This document shows positions 34,227-46,201 of a DNA stretch of 64,000 nt, one piece after another (within the stretch, counting starts at the first letter, position 1; the number at the start of each line of letters is the position of its first letter). Both the position numbers and the translations under genes were made by a program. The DNA is from Irpex lacteus (taxonomy: Eukaryota > Basidiomycota > Agaricomycetes > Polyporales > Irpicaceae): positions 558,001 to 622,000 of the forward strand of contig MQVO02000006.1 of NCBI GenBank assembly GCA_001986395.2. The letters are read 5' to 3'. The notes below the pieces were generated by a model. That model saw only the letters and a list, made by a program, of their open reading frames with translations. It was not told where the DNA came from and did not search any database.

Positions 34227-35508
34227 TCAGGGGGCCATCGATTGGGGTCTGGAGGGTCTGATAGTGCTGACCGATCCTTCCTCGTCCAGGGACTCTGAGG
34301 AGCGGTTACCCAAGAGAGGAGCTCCTTCGCCTGCGTCCTCAACAGCCTCCGCCGCGAGTTCGTCGACGTCGGGCGAGATACCGGAGAGGTGACGGATGTG
34401 GGATTGCATGGAACGGTAGGTCAACCTGGCAAGCACAACAGTAAGATTACAGCGAGAAATACTACTTGGCGGCTACACTTACCAACTGGCAAGACCTCCG
34501 ACTAGGAAACCAAATAATATGAGCAACACGTTTAGTATCTTCGTTTCTGAGGAGAGGCGAGTCAGCATATAAAGTAGTATGATGGAATGTACGTACGTTT
34601 ATCCATATGGCTGCGGGTTTCGCCATCCGAGAAGGCGGCGAGACGAGAGCCAATGAATACGTGCAGTGCAACTCGTGGTAGCACGACGAGCGTCGCTGTA
34701 ACGAACTGCCATAGAGCTACGGGTTCGATCGACTGAAATAATGTCGATGAGTGAACATGGGAGACACGTGCGTGTAATCTGCGAAGCTTACAGCAAAGAG
34801 GGAATTGGAGTACGCCCAAGGTGGAAAGGGTGATGCCCGAATGAGGACAATGAGGAAGAGTCCTTTGGCTCTCTAGATTTAGGGTGGTGTGAGTCGTATG
34901 CTTGACATTGGAGAGTTGTGCACATACAACCACAGCTTCAAGAGCTTGCCATTTGTCATTGGTAGCAACCCATTTGCGTAGTCTCGCGTTAAATAGCCAA
35001 CGTAAGACGACAAAGGTCACCGCGGATCCTAGGAGTGTTCCGGCACTGGCGACGAAGAATCCCTTCATGCCGTATGCAAAGCCGCAGAGGGTGACAGTGG
35101 TCGTGAATCCCGTACATGGCGGGAATGATATGACAGCTGTAGGTGTGATAAGACAAATGTTGTTTGCAGTAGGACGTGAGTGATCGACGTACTCATCGCT
35201 GCAACGAGGATCAGCCAGCCGAATTGCAGATGGCTGATCTTCTGTGCGACGTTGTACATCGTCTGTGCTATTTTGTCTGCACCAACGATGCCAAAGAAGG
35301 TCCCGAGGGCAGTATAGAAGGCTATCAGGAACCATACTATGAGCTGCACGAAGATCAGTAAATGTATTGCGGAAGCTAATTGAGTGCTATGTACCTTTCC
35401 CCGCAGTCCCAGAGCCTTGTACTTGTACCATGCATGTCTTGGCAAGTTCTTGACGACTGACCACAGCCGTGCAGCACCGCTTGGCTCGCTGTTGTTGTCT
35501 GCAGCCAT
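34227..35508 (-). CDS. TVP38: TVP38/TMEM64 (VTT-domain) membrane protein
   Basis: Golgi/ER multi-spanning protein of the SNARE-associated/VTT family, whose relatives include lipid scramblases. From 35508, a cytosolic N-terminus is followed by LIVWFLIAFYTALGTFFGIV and HLQFGWLILVAAM. The re-entrant VTT motif is VISFPPCTGFTTTVTLCGFA then GTLLGSAVTFVVLRWLF. Next come FLIVLIRASPFPPWAYSNSL, FVTATLVVLPRVALHVFIGS and VLLILFGFLVGGLASW. The soluble tail is acidic (GISPDVDELAAEAVEDAGEG). Six or so short introns. Convergent with UFE1. Confidence 0.88.
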
Positions 35509-36015
35509 GGCTGGTCGTTGTTGGTCTGCAAGCTGAGCTCACATCCGCTCTCGGATGACGGCGTGGACCGCAGCGGTGACGAATCGTAGACGCCCGTATT
35601 TGAGCTGATCGTCTGTGTTCCCAGGCGGATGTCTACTGTATTCTAACGTTACATCTCACTCTAAAAGATGCAGTCATTGTCGCACTGCAGTCCAGTATTG
35701 CTACCGCAGATGCCAGAACATATGGGGCCATTCCAGGAGATGTGAATATCATGATGAACTGTCTTGCTTCCCCCATCTGGGCAGCGGCGCTTAGTGGGTT
35801 GAGTGGTGCTGCGGCCGTGGTCCCAGGCTCTTTCTCTTCCTTCCAAGCAATCCTTGTCCACAGCCACACTTAGTACTTAGCCCGATACCTAACTCTTCTT
35901 TCCTGTCTTTCTTTGTTCTCTGACCATCCTCGACTGGATATTTATCTCATATCATCGTCGACTTGTCGACACTACAAATCGACACTAATCACTATCACCA
36001 CCCACGGTCTCACCA
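35509..36015. other. Divergent intergenic, 507 bp
   Basis: Between TVP38 and the BSD2-type gene. A minus-strand frame (35633-35869, 78 codons) looks modestly protein-like (FTSPGMAPYVLASAVAILDC) but has no partner exon I can identify. No gene claimed. Confidence 0.4.
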
Positions 36016-37875
36016 ATGTCATCAGCACGCTATGCGCCGTTGCCCAACGCACACACCGACCCAAATGCACAGAACGAGATGGAGGCTGCTTTCCTAGACT
36101 CTGACGATGAAGACGACGAGGTGCACACATCCCAGCAGACTCGGGGTCGCAATGGCTATCACTCCCTGCCCAATGCGGAACCCGAGGACCACCCCCTCTC
36201 GCAGCGTCACGAAGCCCCCGCACCTACGACTCCCTCACATACTCGCTCTAGAAGCACAAGTGCTCCGACTGATGGGACGTACGACTTTGAGAATGTTGAC
36301 TACGATGCCGACTGGACGTTACGACCACCCCCTGGCGCACCGCCCTCCCCGACGGATGCGCTCAGAACCTTCCGCGAATCCCAAGGCAACTCGAACGGTC
36401 TCGTCCCCGATTTTTCAGATGCTGCTAGGCAGTTCTCGCAAAGGTTTGGACAGCAGCAACGCAGGGCAGGAGGATGGCTACGGAGTGTGGTGCCTGAGGG
36501 CGTTGCGAGGAGATTGGGGATGGCGGGCGAGAGTAGCTCAGGGCCTGTTGTGGGAGGCGGGTTGAACAATGATGGGGTGTTTGCGAATGTGACTGCGAAG
36601 CCATCTAGAGCTGTGAGAATACAGGAAGGTGAGTAGTCGTGCTTTTTGGATGGTGTGGGTTGTGCGACCGCATCCATGAGCTTATCAGGGGGCGTCGCAA
36701 GCCTTCCAGCGCACTGCTTTCACACATTCACAATCTCACCATGCACATCCCTACTATATTTACTGTATAATACTGCATGAAATCCTGACAGTGATCTCTC
36801 TGCAGGCGATAATGTCTACCTCGTCCCAGAAGAATCCCAGAAGGACGCCCCGCCATCATACGCATCAGCGCAAGCAGATGCAGTTCCTCCATACTGGGAA
36901 ACCACAATCAACATACCCTCAGCTTCAACAGCACCCGGCGACATGGTCGTAGACGCACTCCCCACAGGCTCCCTCTTCTCCTTCCTCTGGAACATGCTCG
37001 TCTCCATCTCCTTCCAATTCGTCGGTTTCCTACTCACCTATCTCCTCCACACGACACACGCAGCCAAGCTCGGTTCGCGCGCAGGTCTTGGCGTTACGCT
37101 TATTCAGTATGGATTTGCTATGCGTAGTCGGGCGGAGGAGTGGAATAGAGAGGGTGCCTCGGGGGATAACATGGATAATATTGACGGATGGCCGTTTGCG
37201 TCGCCTGAGCCTACGCCGACTTTCGAGACTGCTGCTGAGGCGGAAGAGTACTACAGGAACTTCAACGGGACGCTGCCGAACTCGAGCCCTATCATCCCTC
37301 CAAGCAACGTCTTGGGCGACGCAACGACGGAGTGGTTGTCGTTCTTCCTGATGACAGTCGGTAAGTCGCCGCTTCCTCGACCACCTTTGTGATAATTTTG
37401 TTGACAATCCTTATTAGGCTGGTTCATCCTATTGACCTCTCTACTAAGCTTCTGGCGCGTCAAGCGTTGGGAGCGCGGCATCCTCTCAACCTCACCGTCC
37501 TCCTCCCTCCCAGCACCCGCCGTCTCCTCCCCCACCACACCCCCAAGCCGCCGCACCCTCTTCAACCGCATAAACATCCTCCGCACAGGCCTCGGCTTCC
37601 CCGTCGCCGACTACCCCGGTGCCTCCTCCACCCCCGCCGCCACCCGCGGGACAGAGAGCACCGACTCTTCTAGGAGGCCTCTGTTCGGAGATGACTTGTT
37701 CGCTGTGGAGGAGAGAGAGGACGGGGAGCTGGAGGAGGTGGCGGGCAGGGATCCGAGGGGGGCGTATGTGATTCCGATTGATGAGACGAATCCGGAGAGG
37801 ACGCATAGGCTTGCGAGGGCGTATGCGGATGAGGTGCGGTTGCAGAGGGATTTGAGGGCTGCTGGGTTGCTTTGA
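36016..37875 (+). CDS. BSD2: BSD2/Ndfip-type Rsp5 adaptor
   Basis: Membrane adaptor that recruits the HECT ligase Rsp5/NEDD4 to Golgi and endosomal cargo. Three exons: from 36016 to about 36630, about 36806 to 37360, and about 37418 to 37875. The N-terminal half is acidic and disordered. The second exon carries two PY-type motifs within 15 residues, PPSY (DAPPSYASAQA) and PPYW (AVPPYWETTINIP). Then comes the first helix FSFLWNMLVSISFQFVGFLL, ending in TYLLHTTHAAKLGSRAGLG, a signature of Ndfip/Bsd2. Later come LIQYGFAMRS and the last helix WLSFFLMTV-GWFILLTSLLSFW, split by an intron. The tail is unusually long (about 140 residues) and ends in LQRDLRAAGLL. Confidence 0.9.
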
Positions 37876-38301
37876 GCTTCCGAGGGGCGTGCTTCATTTT
37901 CGCATACTTGAAGTTGGTCTTGCAGGCTAGACCGATAGATCCTTCCGTCCGAACTACAGAGCACATCACGCATACCTCGACTCTCTTCCCGCTTCTTCGT
38001 TCTCTCACGACTTATACTCTTTGCTGGTCGAACATTTTGGATTCACATGTCGAGTGTCTCATCTTTGTTCAGGCACTGGTGCATTTTGGGCGTTCTGTAT
38101 CAATATAATCTTACTAGGAACACATATCAAGTTTCGACAGGAATAAATGTTAAGTTTCGTAGTGCGGAGGACCCGTAAGCTCAAGGCATAGTAAGTCGGT
38201 CCGAGAGATAATGTAATAGAATCGGGACGGTATGTAGTACAGGTGGAGGACAATGAGCAAATGGAACGATGCATTGGGTGAGTATCGAACAGAATACACC
38301 T
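37876..38301. other. Convergent intergenic, 426 bp
   Basis: 3' UTRs of the BSD2-type gene and cactin. Nothing coding recognised. Confidence 0.5.
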
Positions 38302-40808
38302 TTACTTGCGATAGAACTAGAGAATTAAAGATCGTGAGTAACCAAAGCAGAAGAATAGAAGAAAATCGAACACTCACGTTTCTCCTGAAGTTGAACCACA
38401 ATGACAAACACCCTCTGTCAAAGCTACTTCTGAATCCCCTATAAAACAGTATAAAAGTCAGCACACCAACCAATTTCTTCTGTATCACCGCATCATCGCA
38501 CAAAAACTCAACACATACCGTTTATGCGAGAACTCCCACTCGCGATTGACGATCCTAAACGCGATATCCTCATACGGCGGCCCAGCAGTAAAGTGCAACA
38601 ACACCGTCTCGTCGTTCCCCGGCTCCTTGACGATCTTGTACGTCGGCGCTTTGGACTTGTCGATGAGATCCGGGTAGAAGATGTTGAACTTGTAGCCTTG
38701 GACGACTTTCGGCGGAGGGTTGTCCGTGCTAAATAACCCCATCAACAACAACAAAAAACCGTCAGTCACGGTTTGGGTGGAAGAAGCATCGGATACGCAC
38801 TCGTAATGTGTTTGATTGTACTTGTTCCACTCGTAACCTGTATGTACCCTGTTGAAGTACCTCGGCTTCCTCGGACGCCATTTGTCTTCCCAATTGTAAC
38901 TGGTCGGGTGTTGTATATCTTCCTCGACGTTGAACAATTCTTCTTCCTCGTCGAGATCTTGCTCTGCCTCTGCGCGGAAGAGCGCTTCGGAGGCAACGTC
39001 AGCGTTACTGGCCGCCTCTGGTGCGCTGGGTTGCTCTTGCACTGGTTGAGCTGCACGTGGTACGAAGCGGGAGGAGGCGACTTGGCGGCGTTGGGCGATC
39101 TATGTCCAGAGTTCAGAACAATAACCAAGATATTTGAATAGTGATGACGCACCAATGCACGTAAATCTTCGAGCTCAGTAACGATGTCTACTTGTCGATC
39201 TTCATACGGCAGTTTTCTAATATCCAGTAGCGGTGGAGACATCGAGCGGTCGTACGGTTCAACTTCTTCAGTTGGCTTGGCACTTGCATTTTCTGTGTCT
39301 GTGTTGAGAGCTGGGCGCTCGCCACGAGCAGCGGATTTGGCCACACCAGCCAGAAGCTCTTCTTGAGCTTGCAGGGCCTCATCGCGCTGGCGTTTACGAA
39401 GCTGTTCGAGTCGGTTTCGGACAACGACTTCGTGCAACGCTTTCAGTTTCGCCTGCCGTCAACAGTTAGTCGAATATAATTTGGAAGGATACTGTGGAAT
39501 ATGTACCTTGGCCTTCCACACAAGGAGCTTCTTCAATAGATTCTCCCAGTAGTCAGTGTCGATGGTCTCTCCGCTGACGAGCTTCGCCTGTATCGACTTC
39601 TGCAACGCCACGAGATGGTCATACGTCTTTCCTTGGAGAAGGGCAGTGATATCAGCTTCTACAGCTGCAGCGGCCTCGATGCCCATGCGTTCATTGGCCT
39701 TGATACGATCCAACTGGTCTTTCACAACCACCATCATATTCTGTAGACTACGATGAGTAATTGGTGAAAAAAGTAAGAGATATAAACACACCGTCCAGAA
39801 CTCTATGTTCACTTCTGACTGCTCCAGCTGCAAATACTTCTCAATATCATCGTGCAGTTCTTCAACCTGGGTGGGTGTCAAGCTCTAAAGCGCTATTAGA
39901 AAGAAATATAGGTAAACTTGGGTAACGATACGCACATCCATGATATTGTAAGGCTCGTCAAGGTCAATCTCCAGCTCTTCATCATTCACCTCCTCGTTAT
40001 CTTCACTGATAGGATTGACATAACGTAGGTTCATGGCGAGGAAATCAATAGCCTTGGCACGCTTCTCCTTGATACGTATAGCGGCTCTTGCCCGTTCTTG
40101 TTCGAGTTGGAAGTCTTCTTCTTTGGCTAGCCAATCTGCCATCTGTGCTGATTCAGCCAACCGCTGCATCCGTATCTCCTCTTCCTCCCTCAATCGCTGA
40201 TCCGCTTCTCGCTCTGCACGCCGCTTGTTCAACCTCTCCAGTTCCTCCTTCGCTTCCTGCCTCCGGATGGCATCTCTGCGTTGAGCCTCTGCAAGACTCA
40301 AGCCCTGCTTCCTCTCCTTTTCGTTCTTCTTGTGCCAGCGGAATTGCTGCCCCAAGTTCACATCATGGAAAGGATTGTCTGTGGCACTGTAGACACTGAG
40401 TTCGGCGATTTGACGAGCCTCTTCTTCCTCCTTCATCCTCTTCTTCTCTGCCTTTCGTGCCTTGCGCTCCTCTGACTTCTCTCTCTTTCGCCTGTTACTA
40501 TGTGGTCAGCGCTGGACGAGTACACTGAGATAATGTACATACTTCTTCTTGTCATCTTCACGACTCCTACTTCTGCGCTTTCGTTCTCGCTCTCGTTCAG
40601 GCGACCTACTCCTCGTCCGTCTTCTCTTTCTCCTGTCCCTTTCCGAGTCTTCATCATATCTCTTGTCCCGCCTATCCGGAGTGCGCGACCTGTCACGGTA
40701 CCGCCGTCGAGAGTCGTCCTTGTCTCTCACTTTATCGCGCTCTCTGTCTCTGTCACGGTCCCTGTCTCGTGGCGGTGGCGACACTGAGCGTGAATCGTGT
40801 CTTCCCAT
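38302..40808 (-). CDS. CACTN: Cactin
   Basis: Splicing-associated nuclear protein. The start at 40808 gives an Arg/Ser/Asp-rich, RS-like N-terminus (RDRDRDRDRERDKVRDKDDS). The conserved cactin middle follows: NPFHDVNLGQQFRWHKKNEK, MADWLAKEEDFQLEQERARA and AKAIDFLAMNLRY, with coiled-coil character. The CactinC domain comes later: PRKPRYFNRVHTGYEWNKYN, PPPKVVQGYKFNIFYPDLID, PTYKIVKEPGNDETVLLHFT, PYEDIAFRIVNREWEFSHKR and GFRSSFDRGCLSLWFNFRR. The last coding exon is only 15 nt (38302-38316, FYRK plus stop). It is reached through a 58-nt intron and completes the family's aromatic/basic end. Seven or more introns. Without the last exon the frame runs into non-family sequence. Confidence 0.93.
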
Positions 40809-41078
40809 GTCACTACGTAGAAGAGAGGTGTCGTATACGGGGCGCACTCACAAGTTGAAGAGGCCGGTCGTTGGTGGTGGAGAGCAAGGGGAGATGTAAA
40901 CAATTGTCAACAAATATCGCGCGCTCGGTGGCCACATTACAGCTCGAAGCCGTCCCCGACTTGTTTACCACCCCCACTCACGTTATTACTTCTCGCGATT
41001 GCAGTGGAATCTTGTACTTGGTTTGTTGGAGTGACATATCCCTGTGCAGCAGACTTGCGTGCAATAACCATCCGAAGT
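40809..41078. promoter_or_regulatory. Bidirectional promoter, cactin / TAF4
   Basis: These 270 bp separate the divergent start codons of two nuclear gene-expression factors. No specific site is claimed. Confidence 0.4.
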
Positions 41079-42519
41079 ATGAAGACTGAAGAGAGTGCAC
41101 AACCTGCACAACCAACCTACGCGACCTCGCAATGGAACTCAGGCTGTAGGGCCAGACCTTACTTTCTTTGCAACATATCTGACGCACTTGACATGTAGCA
41201 ATACCCATTGATCCTGCATTGCAACAGCAGTCAACATCCACACCGACACCGCAGCAACAAACACCACACACACCGTAATGCAACCTACTTCTTACGGCGA
41301 AAGATATTACTTAGCTTTCGCGTTACATATAGGACACCTCAATACACGCATTACCAATACCAGCACTATACGCAGCCGACATATGGGCACTTTCAGCATC
41401 AGAACTATGCCACCCCGCAGACAAGCACTCAACAGACGTTCTCTACAACCGCCCAGACTACGGCCCCAAAGCCTGCCGCAGCTCCTAGCACGGTAGACAC
41501 AACAGATGTGTCGAAGCTGAACGACGCGCTAGGGAGTGCAGGCGTGGATCTTCGTGTGTGTAATACTGTCTCTTGTTCTAAATATGGTCTGACGTTTCGT
41601 TTCAAAGGCTGAAGAAGAGACTCTTCAACGCAGCTTCGACCAGTACCAGGCATATAGACCTTATGAGGATCGCAGTAGAAAGCAGCCTACAAGACCTCAT
41701 TTCGACACACGTATTCTGGGAACGCGCATACGGGAGATTGGCACTCAGCAGAAGGTGACGAAGATACCCGAAGACAGTGTCAACTACATTGCCCTGGCGT
41801 TACGTGCTCGGCTACAGGAACTTGTGGAAGCCATGATAGAGGTATCACAACACCGAGCAGACTCTCAGTTCGAGCGCCCTGCGTCACATTACGAGGACGG
41901 CACGCCTATGTGGAGCCTTGTGATACGGGCGGACGTATCGAAGCAACTCGCAGCGATTGAGAAGGTCGAGCGTGAAGAAGAACTCAAGGTTCGACGAGAG
42001 CGAAAGGAAAGGGCAGATATGGCCGCTGCTCATGCTGCTGCTCTGGCGAACCAAGCGAATGGAGCAGCTATGGCTGTCGATAATGTCGAAAGCACGGAAG
42101 ACGGTCAGCCGAAGAAGAAAAAGAAGAAGGTGGATGGACCTGGTGTCACTGCAAGAAATATGTCCGAGGACGTGCGGAAGAAGATGTCGAACGCCGTTGC
42201 TAGTCAAGCGGCTGGACTAGGTCAGAAGTATGCGTGGATGAACGCCAGTGCAGCTGCGCCACCTGCGCCGAAACCCAAGCCCGCAGTTTCTACAACGTCT
42301 GCTGGCTTGAGCTCGGCGACTACGACTACTCCAGCGTCCACCACTGCCGGGGGAAGTTGGGCTCGACCATATGTGTCTACCGTGAAAGGCTCTCAGGGTG
42401 CGGCCTCTCCAAGAGAGGATGATAAACGGAGGGCAATCACCATTCGAGACGCCATGTTCGTCGTGGAGAAAGAGAGAGGTCATGGGGGTGGAAAGGGCTC
42501 TGCACGCGGGTGGACCTAG
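41079..42519 (+). CDS. TAF4: TFIID subunit TAF4
   Basis: Histone-fold subunit of general factor TFIID. The start at 41079 (MKTEESAQPAQPTYATSQW) leads through a splice at a weak GTAGGG donor to a Gln/Thr/Pro-rich, glutamine-tract N-terminus (LQQQSTSTPTPQQQTPHTP, YTHYQYQHYTQPTYGHFQH). The TAF4 domain begins KLNDALGSAGVDLR, then EETLQRSFDQY. It continues IREIGTQQKVTKIPEDSVNY, IALALRARLQELVEAMIEVS and PMWSLVIRADVSKQLAAIEK. After an Ala-rich linker and a Lys run come VTARNMSEDVRKKMSNAVAS and, at the end, RAITIRDAMFVVEKERGHGG, which is the canonical TAF4 C-terminus. Unusually short relative to animal TAF4, normal for fungi. Confidence 0.9.
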
Positions 42520-43148
42520 TGGACATCAGGCAGGACTTCGCTTGTATTTTTATCTTTTGATTCCTGTACAGTTGTGTTCGCTCACGGTATACTGGACTAG
42601 GCTCGAACCTTGTGGTATACATCTCTATAATATCAATGTGTCCGTAATTAATCTGTTTCCCAAGCTCTGGCGGACGAGTTTTACGACTGCTCGAGGCTTT
42701 CAAGCTTCGCAATTTTGACTCGACCTACGCTGACTGTGTCGTACCTTCCATCTCTGTTTATTACATGGCGATTTGATTTATATTACTTGCTAACCAGCCA
42801 TTCCAGCAAAACCAGACATGGGGTGAGCTCCATTCCTTCGGAATGAAAACCATCTTTGACTGATAGGCCTTCTCCTTAGACCGTGTTACGTATGGCCGTA
42901 ATATCATTTGCAGTGCATCGCGTTCGGCATGGTCATTTCTTGCCGTCGACGTAAGTGGTGGCGCTGCGATCTATGGTGGTCACAGGCTCACTCTCACGAT
43001 TGGAAATCATGCACTCGCAGTGCAGCGCACAGTTGGTGAGTGTACATAAGTGTAGGGGATTCAAGATACGTCGAAGCTTCGTCTACCATAGCCATCTCTT
43101 TCCTCCTGCCTCTGTCTCACCTCTCTCTTCGTGTAACTAACGTGAACC
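42520..43148. other. Intergenic, 629 bp
   Basis: TAF4 3' UTR and the upstream region of the secreted-protein gene. No coding sequence or clear TATA element recognised. Confidence 0.45.
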
Positions 43149-43813
43149 ATGGTCCTCACCCTCTTGGCCACTTTCATTATTGGACTTGTCCAATTCACCG
43201 GCGCCCAGGAGTCTCATGAGGTCTCGGTACGTACATCAGCCCGTCCTATTCAACGTGCTGACTGTAGGTCTACTTCGCGTAGTTCGTCAACAACTGTGGC
43301 TTTGGCAATGGCGTCTTTACTTTCTTCGAACACGATGTTCCCCAAGGATCTGCCACTGTGCAGGGCATGATCCTGGGCGGCATTGCCTGGCTCAATGGTA
43401 CTGGCAATGACTGCCAAGCAGACGGGGTCAACTGTGGGGTTGTTGAGTTCGCTCTTAGGAGTGACATTCCAAACATGAATGAAGCATTCTTCGATATCTC
43501 TGGCGATCCTGCCGACGGGAGCCATCAATTGTGAGTGCTTATAGTCTCTACAGTTCACTAGATAAACCAGAGGAACGAATGACAATCCGGTTACCCCTCT
43601 AGCACAGGCCCCATGTCCTTCCACTTCGATGGAGTGTGTACACAGGGCGCTGTATGTGCGTCGCCAGAGAATTGCCCGGACGAAGTTGTTCCAGGCCTTC
43701 CTGTCCCTCTGCAGTGTCCTGGTGCAAATGTCGGGGTGAGTATATCCTATAGTCCATTACCAACAGCCCTCGTCTGAAAGATTCACGTCCAGATTACTAT
43801 CACCTTCTGCTGA
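43149..43813 (+). CDS. Small Cys-rich secreted protein
   Basis: A signal peptide (VLTLLATFIIGLVQFTGA) is followed by a mature domain of roughly 135 residues with eight cysteines: NNCGFG, NDCQADGVNC, GVCTQGAVCASPENC, LQCPG and the terminal FC. The start of the mature domain, FVNNCGFGNGVFTFF, resembles the opening of thaumatin-like and related fungal secreted glycopeptide families. The rest does not let me place it firmly. For the first intron the acceptor must be the CGCGTAG near 43278. An earlier TAG acceptor would retain an in-frame stop. The last exon codes only ITITFC and stop. Possible roles are cell-wall or effector-like, but no function is shown. Confidence 0.72.
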
Positions 43814-44029
43814 AATGAGACATCGCGTTGGCTTCAAGCCTGCTCGAGAGGAGGACGTGCAGGACCTGTTGCGAACAGGGACTGATGTTGACGTTCCTCT
43901 CCAAAGTGCATACTCTCCCTCATAGATCTGGTGAAGAATGGCAGCGATGTAACAGCGCATCATGATTTTCTTTGCATGGAAGGACAATACATGGCATGAT
44001 ACAGACGAGTGAAATGGAGCACCAAAAAC

Positions 44030-45118
44030 CTAATAAGGCTTGAACTTGCGTGACTCTTTTAACTTGTCCACCTTCGCCTTGTCTTCTTCCCACTTGCGCT
44101 GGAGATCCATAAGCTCTACACTCATAATTAATATCAGTGAAACGAATTAAATAACAAGTATCCCACCTTTGCGCTTCTTCTCGTGTATTTGGAACGCATA
44201 AAAAGCGTCCTTCTCTTTGGGCTCCTTTTTCTTCCTGTGACGTTTCCCGCCCTCTGGTCCCTCTCTCTGGAACCGCTTGCTTGCAACACCAACACCACCT
44301 CCAACAGTCTGACCGTAAGCTCCCCCACGCGTAACAAGTGTGAATCCGTCATCGTCGACGATTGCATCTCCCTTCTTATACTTGCTCTGTTGCTTCTTCT
44401 TCGCTTGCTCCCAGTCAAAGTGTTCCATCCACGAGTTCGCATGTGCTTTGACAACGTCTAGTGGAGGGCGAAGGGAGCGATATGTAGCAATGTAGTGGTC
44501 AATTCCCGAAGGAATGGATTCTTCGGGGGCCCATATCCTTTGTTTCGATGCAGATCCTAGAGCGCGAGCAAGCGAGGACTCGTCCAAGAATATAACATGC
44601 GCCGACCTGCCTGTCTTCCGCAGTATTCTGGTGGTACGAGCGGGTAGTGGTACAACAGAGGGTACGGACGAAGAGGTCTTGCCCGTCTTGCGCTTTTTGC
44701 GAGGGGGTGCATCCATCTGGTCTTCTTCAGCCTGCTCAACCTCATCCTCGCTCTCCTCCGACTCTCCGCTCATCAATTCCTCTTGAGAATCTTCATCTAC
44801 GTCATCTCCTGCAAAGACCACCCTTTCTACAGTGCCAGATGATTTGAAGAAATACGTGATCTCCCTTTCAGTGGCGTCTGGCGGAACATTGACCATGAAG
44901 AGTGTTCGTCCGTTAGGTATGCCATTATCCCTAGCCTTTCCCTTTTGCGATGCGTTGTGTGCGCGAACATAGATGATATGTGTCGAGTCAGGAGAATACT
45001 TCACGGGTAAGGGAATGAATCCCGCCACATTCTCGAGGGTGTGTTTAGACATTGGCCAGGCGGTGGTAGGAGTGTTCAGAAAACTTGTAGCAAGTGATCT
45101 GGATATGCCGCTGAGCAT
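44030..45118 (-). CDS. RRP7: Ribosomal RNA-processing protein 7
   Basis: Small-subunit processome (UTP-C) factor needed for 18S rRNA maturation, acting in the nucleolus. From 45118: NVAGFIPLPVKYSPDSTHII, then an RRM-like segment NGRTLFMVNVPPDATEREIT followed by YFFKSSGTVERVVFAGDD. An acidic insert comes next, then KTGRSAHVIFLDESSLARAL. The diagnostic C-terminal helix is split by one 56-nt intron: KDAFYAFQIHEKKRK joins ELMDLQRKWEEDKAKVDKLK and ends SRKFKPY. A Met at residue 23 (MSKHTLENV) is an alternative start. The gene is otherwise intron-free. Confidence 0.93.
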
Positions 45119-46201
45119 GCTTGTGATTGGCGCCGTATCATACTAGACCTGTCGATTTCATATGCATTCGCACTCAAATGTCAACCTACTATCCGTACCA
45201 GCCATGCAAGATGCAGCTGATACCTCTACGAACTCCTGAAAACGTTATACGGAAATGCACTCAAGCTTCATGCAACTATTCTTCTCAGTGTCGTACCTTA
45301 TCCACAATCCACGCCGTGTATCATCGTGACGTGAATATGTCAGCCGTCGCGATATTTATCGAAAGTCTGAGTCGAGGACACAAGTTCAACCTCTCGGACG
45401 CGTAATGGTTCCAAAACGTTAAGATGGACCAATACTTTTGATTTAAGTCTCACTGTGTATTCTCTCACAGGTCACCAACCTAAGCACTCCCCAATCTTCG
45501 CTCTCAATACCTCCTCAGAACTCCGATTTTACTACATGGTCCGGAAGGTCATGGTGTGTAAACACACTCGAGGCCAGATAATGATACTTAGTGACGGTGA
45601 TGCAGCAAGCCATCCTCCACTCGAACACATGAGAAGAATAAACGCACCAGGCTGGTGTATTCGTTCTGCCAGTGAACGGTGAGACGGGATAGTATGATAG
45701 GTATAAGGGCAACTATCCCACCCCCTTCAGGACTCAGAGGACTCATGCAGCCACCCTGAGAATTGGGTACGAATGGTTTGAAAGGTATGGCCAGGTATGG
45801 CGTGCTCTCAGGATGGTCCAAAGCCTTGCGATGCCCGTTACCGGGGTCAAGGTGCCCGCATTCACCGCCTTGTGGCACCAGTTAGATTGATGATCGAAGA
45901 GCAAATCAATTGTGATCAGATATGGACGATCTGCACGTACCTGGGCCATGGCTCATTATCACTGCATCGACCGCGAGTACGTGTGTCAGTGACTTCCACT
46001 TCATCATACATCATGACTTGTTAAGTGCTATGCATTCTATGCTGATTCGTGATCATCAACATGATACACCTCTAGAGATACCGTACAATTTCTAGGCCCA
46101 ACTTCTCACAGTGTGGACTTTAAGAGCACCCCTCTGGCCACAATCGTGGATAGTTGTTTCATCGCAAGTGTATCCCCCGGTCTCCAAACTTTCTCGACGA
46201 T
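45119..46201. other. Divergent intergenic, 1.08 kb
   Basis: Lies between RRP7 and the first DUF6535 gene. Overlapping frames on both strands (longest 96 codons) have no recognisable domain, and no inverted or long direct repeats were noticed by eye. No gene supported. Confidence 0.45.

Noticed and set aside
35633..35869. Small minus-strand gene between TVP38 and BSD2
   Set aside because: Single 78-codon frame with no start context, partner exon or domain.
41208..41612. Plus-strand 134-codon frame with His/Asn-rich start as a separate gene
   Set aside because: Its first part is intron and shifted exon; its useful part is the Gln/Tyr-rich N-terminal exon of TAF4.
45119..46201. Transposon or relic in the 1.1 kb before the first DUF6535 gene
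   Set aside because: No terminal repeats, integrase, transposase or reverse-transcriptase motif can be seen in any frame.
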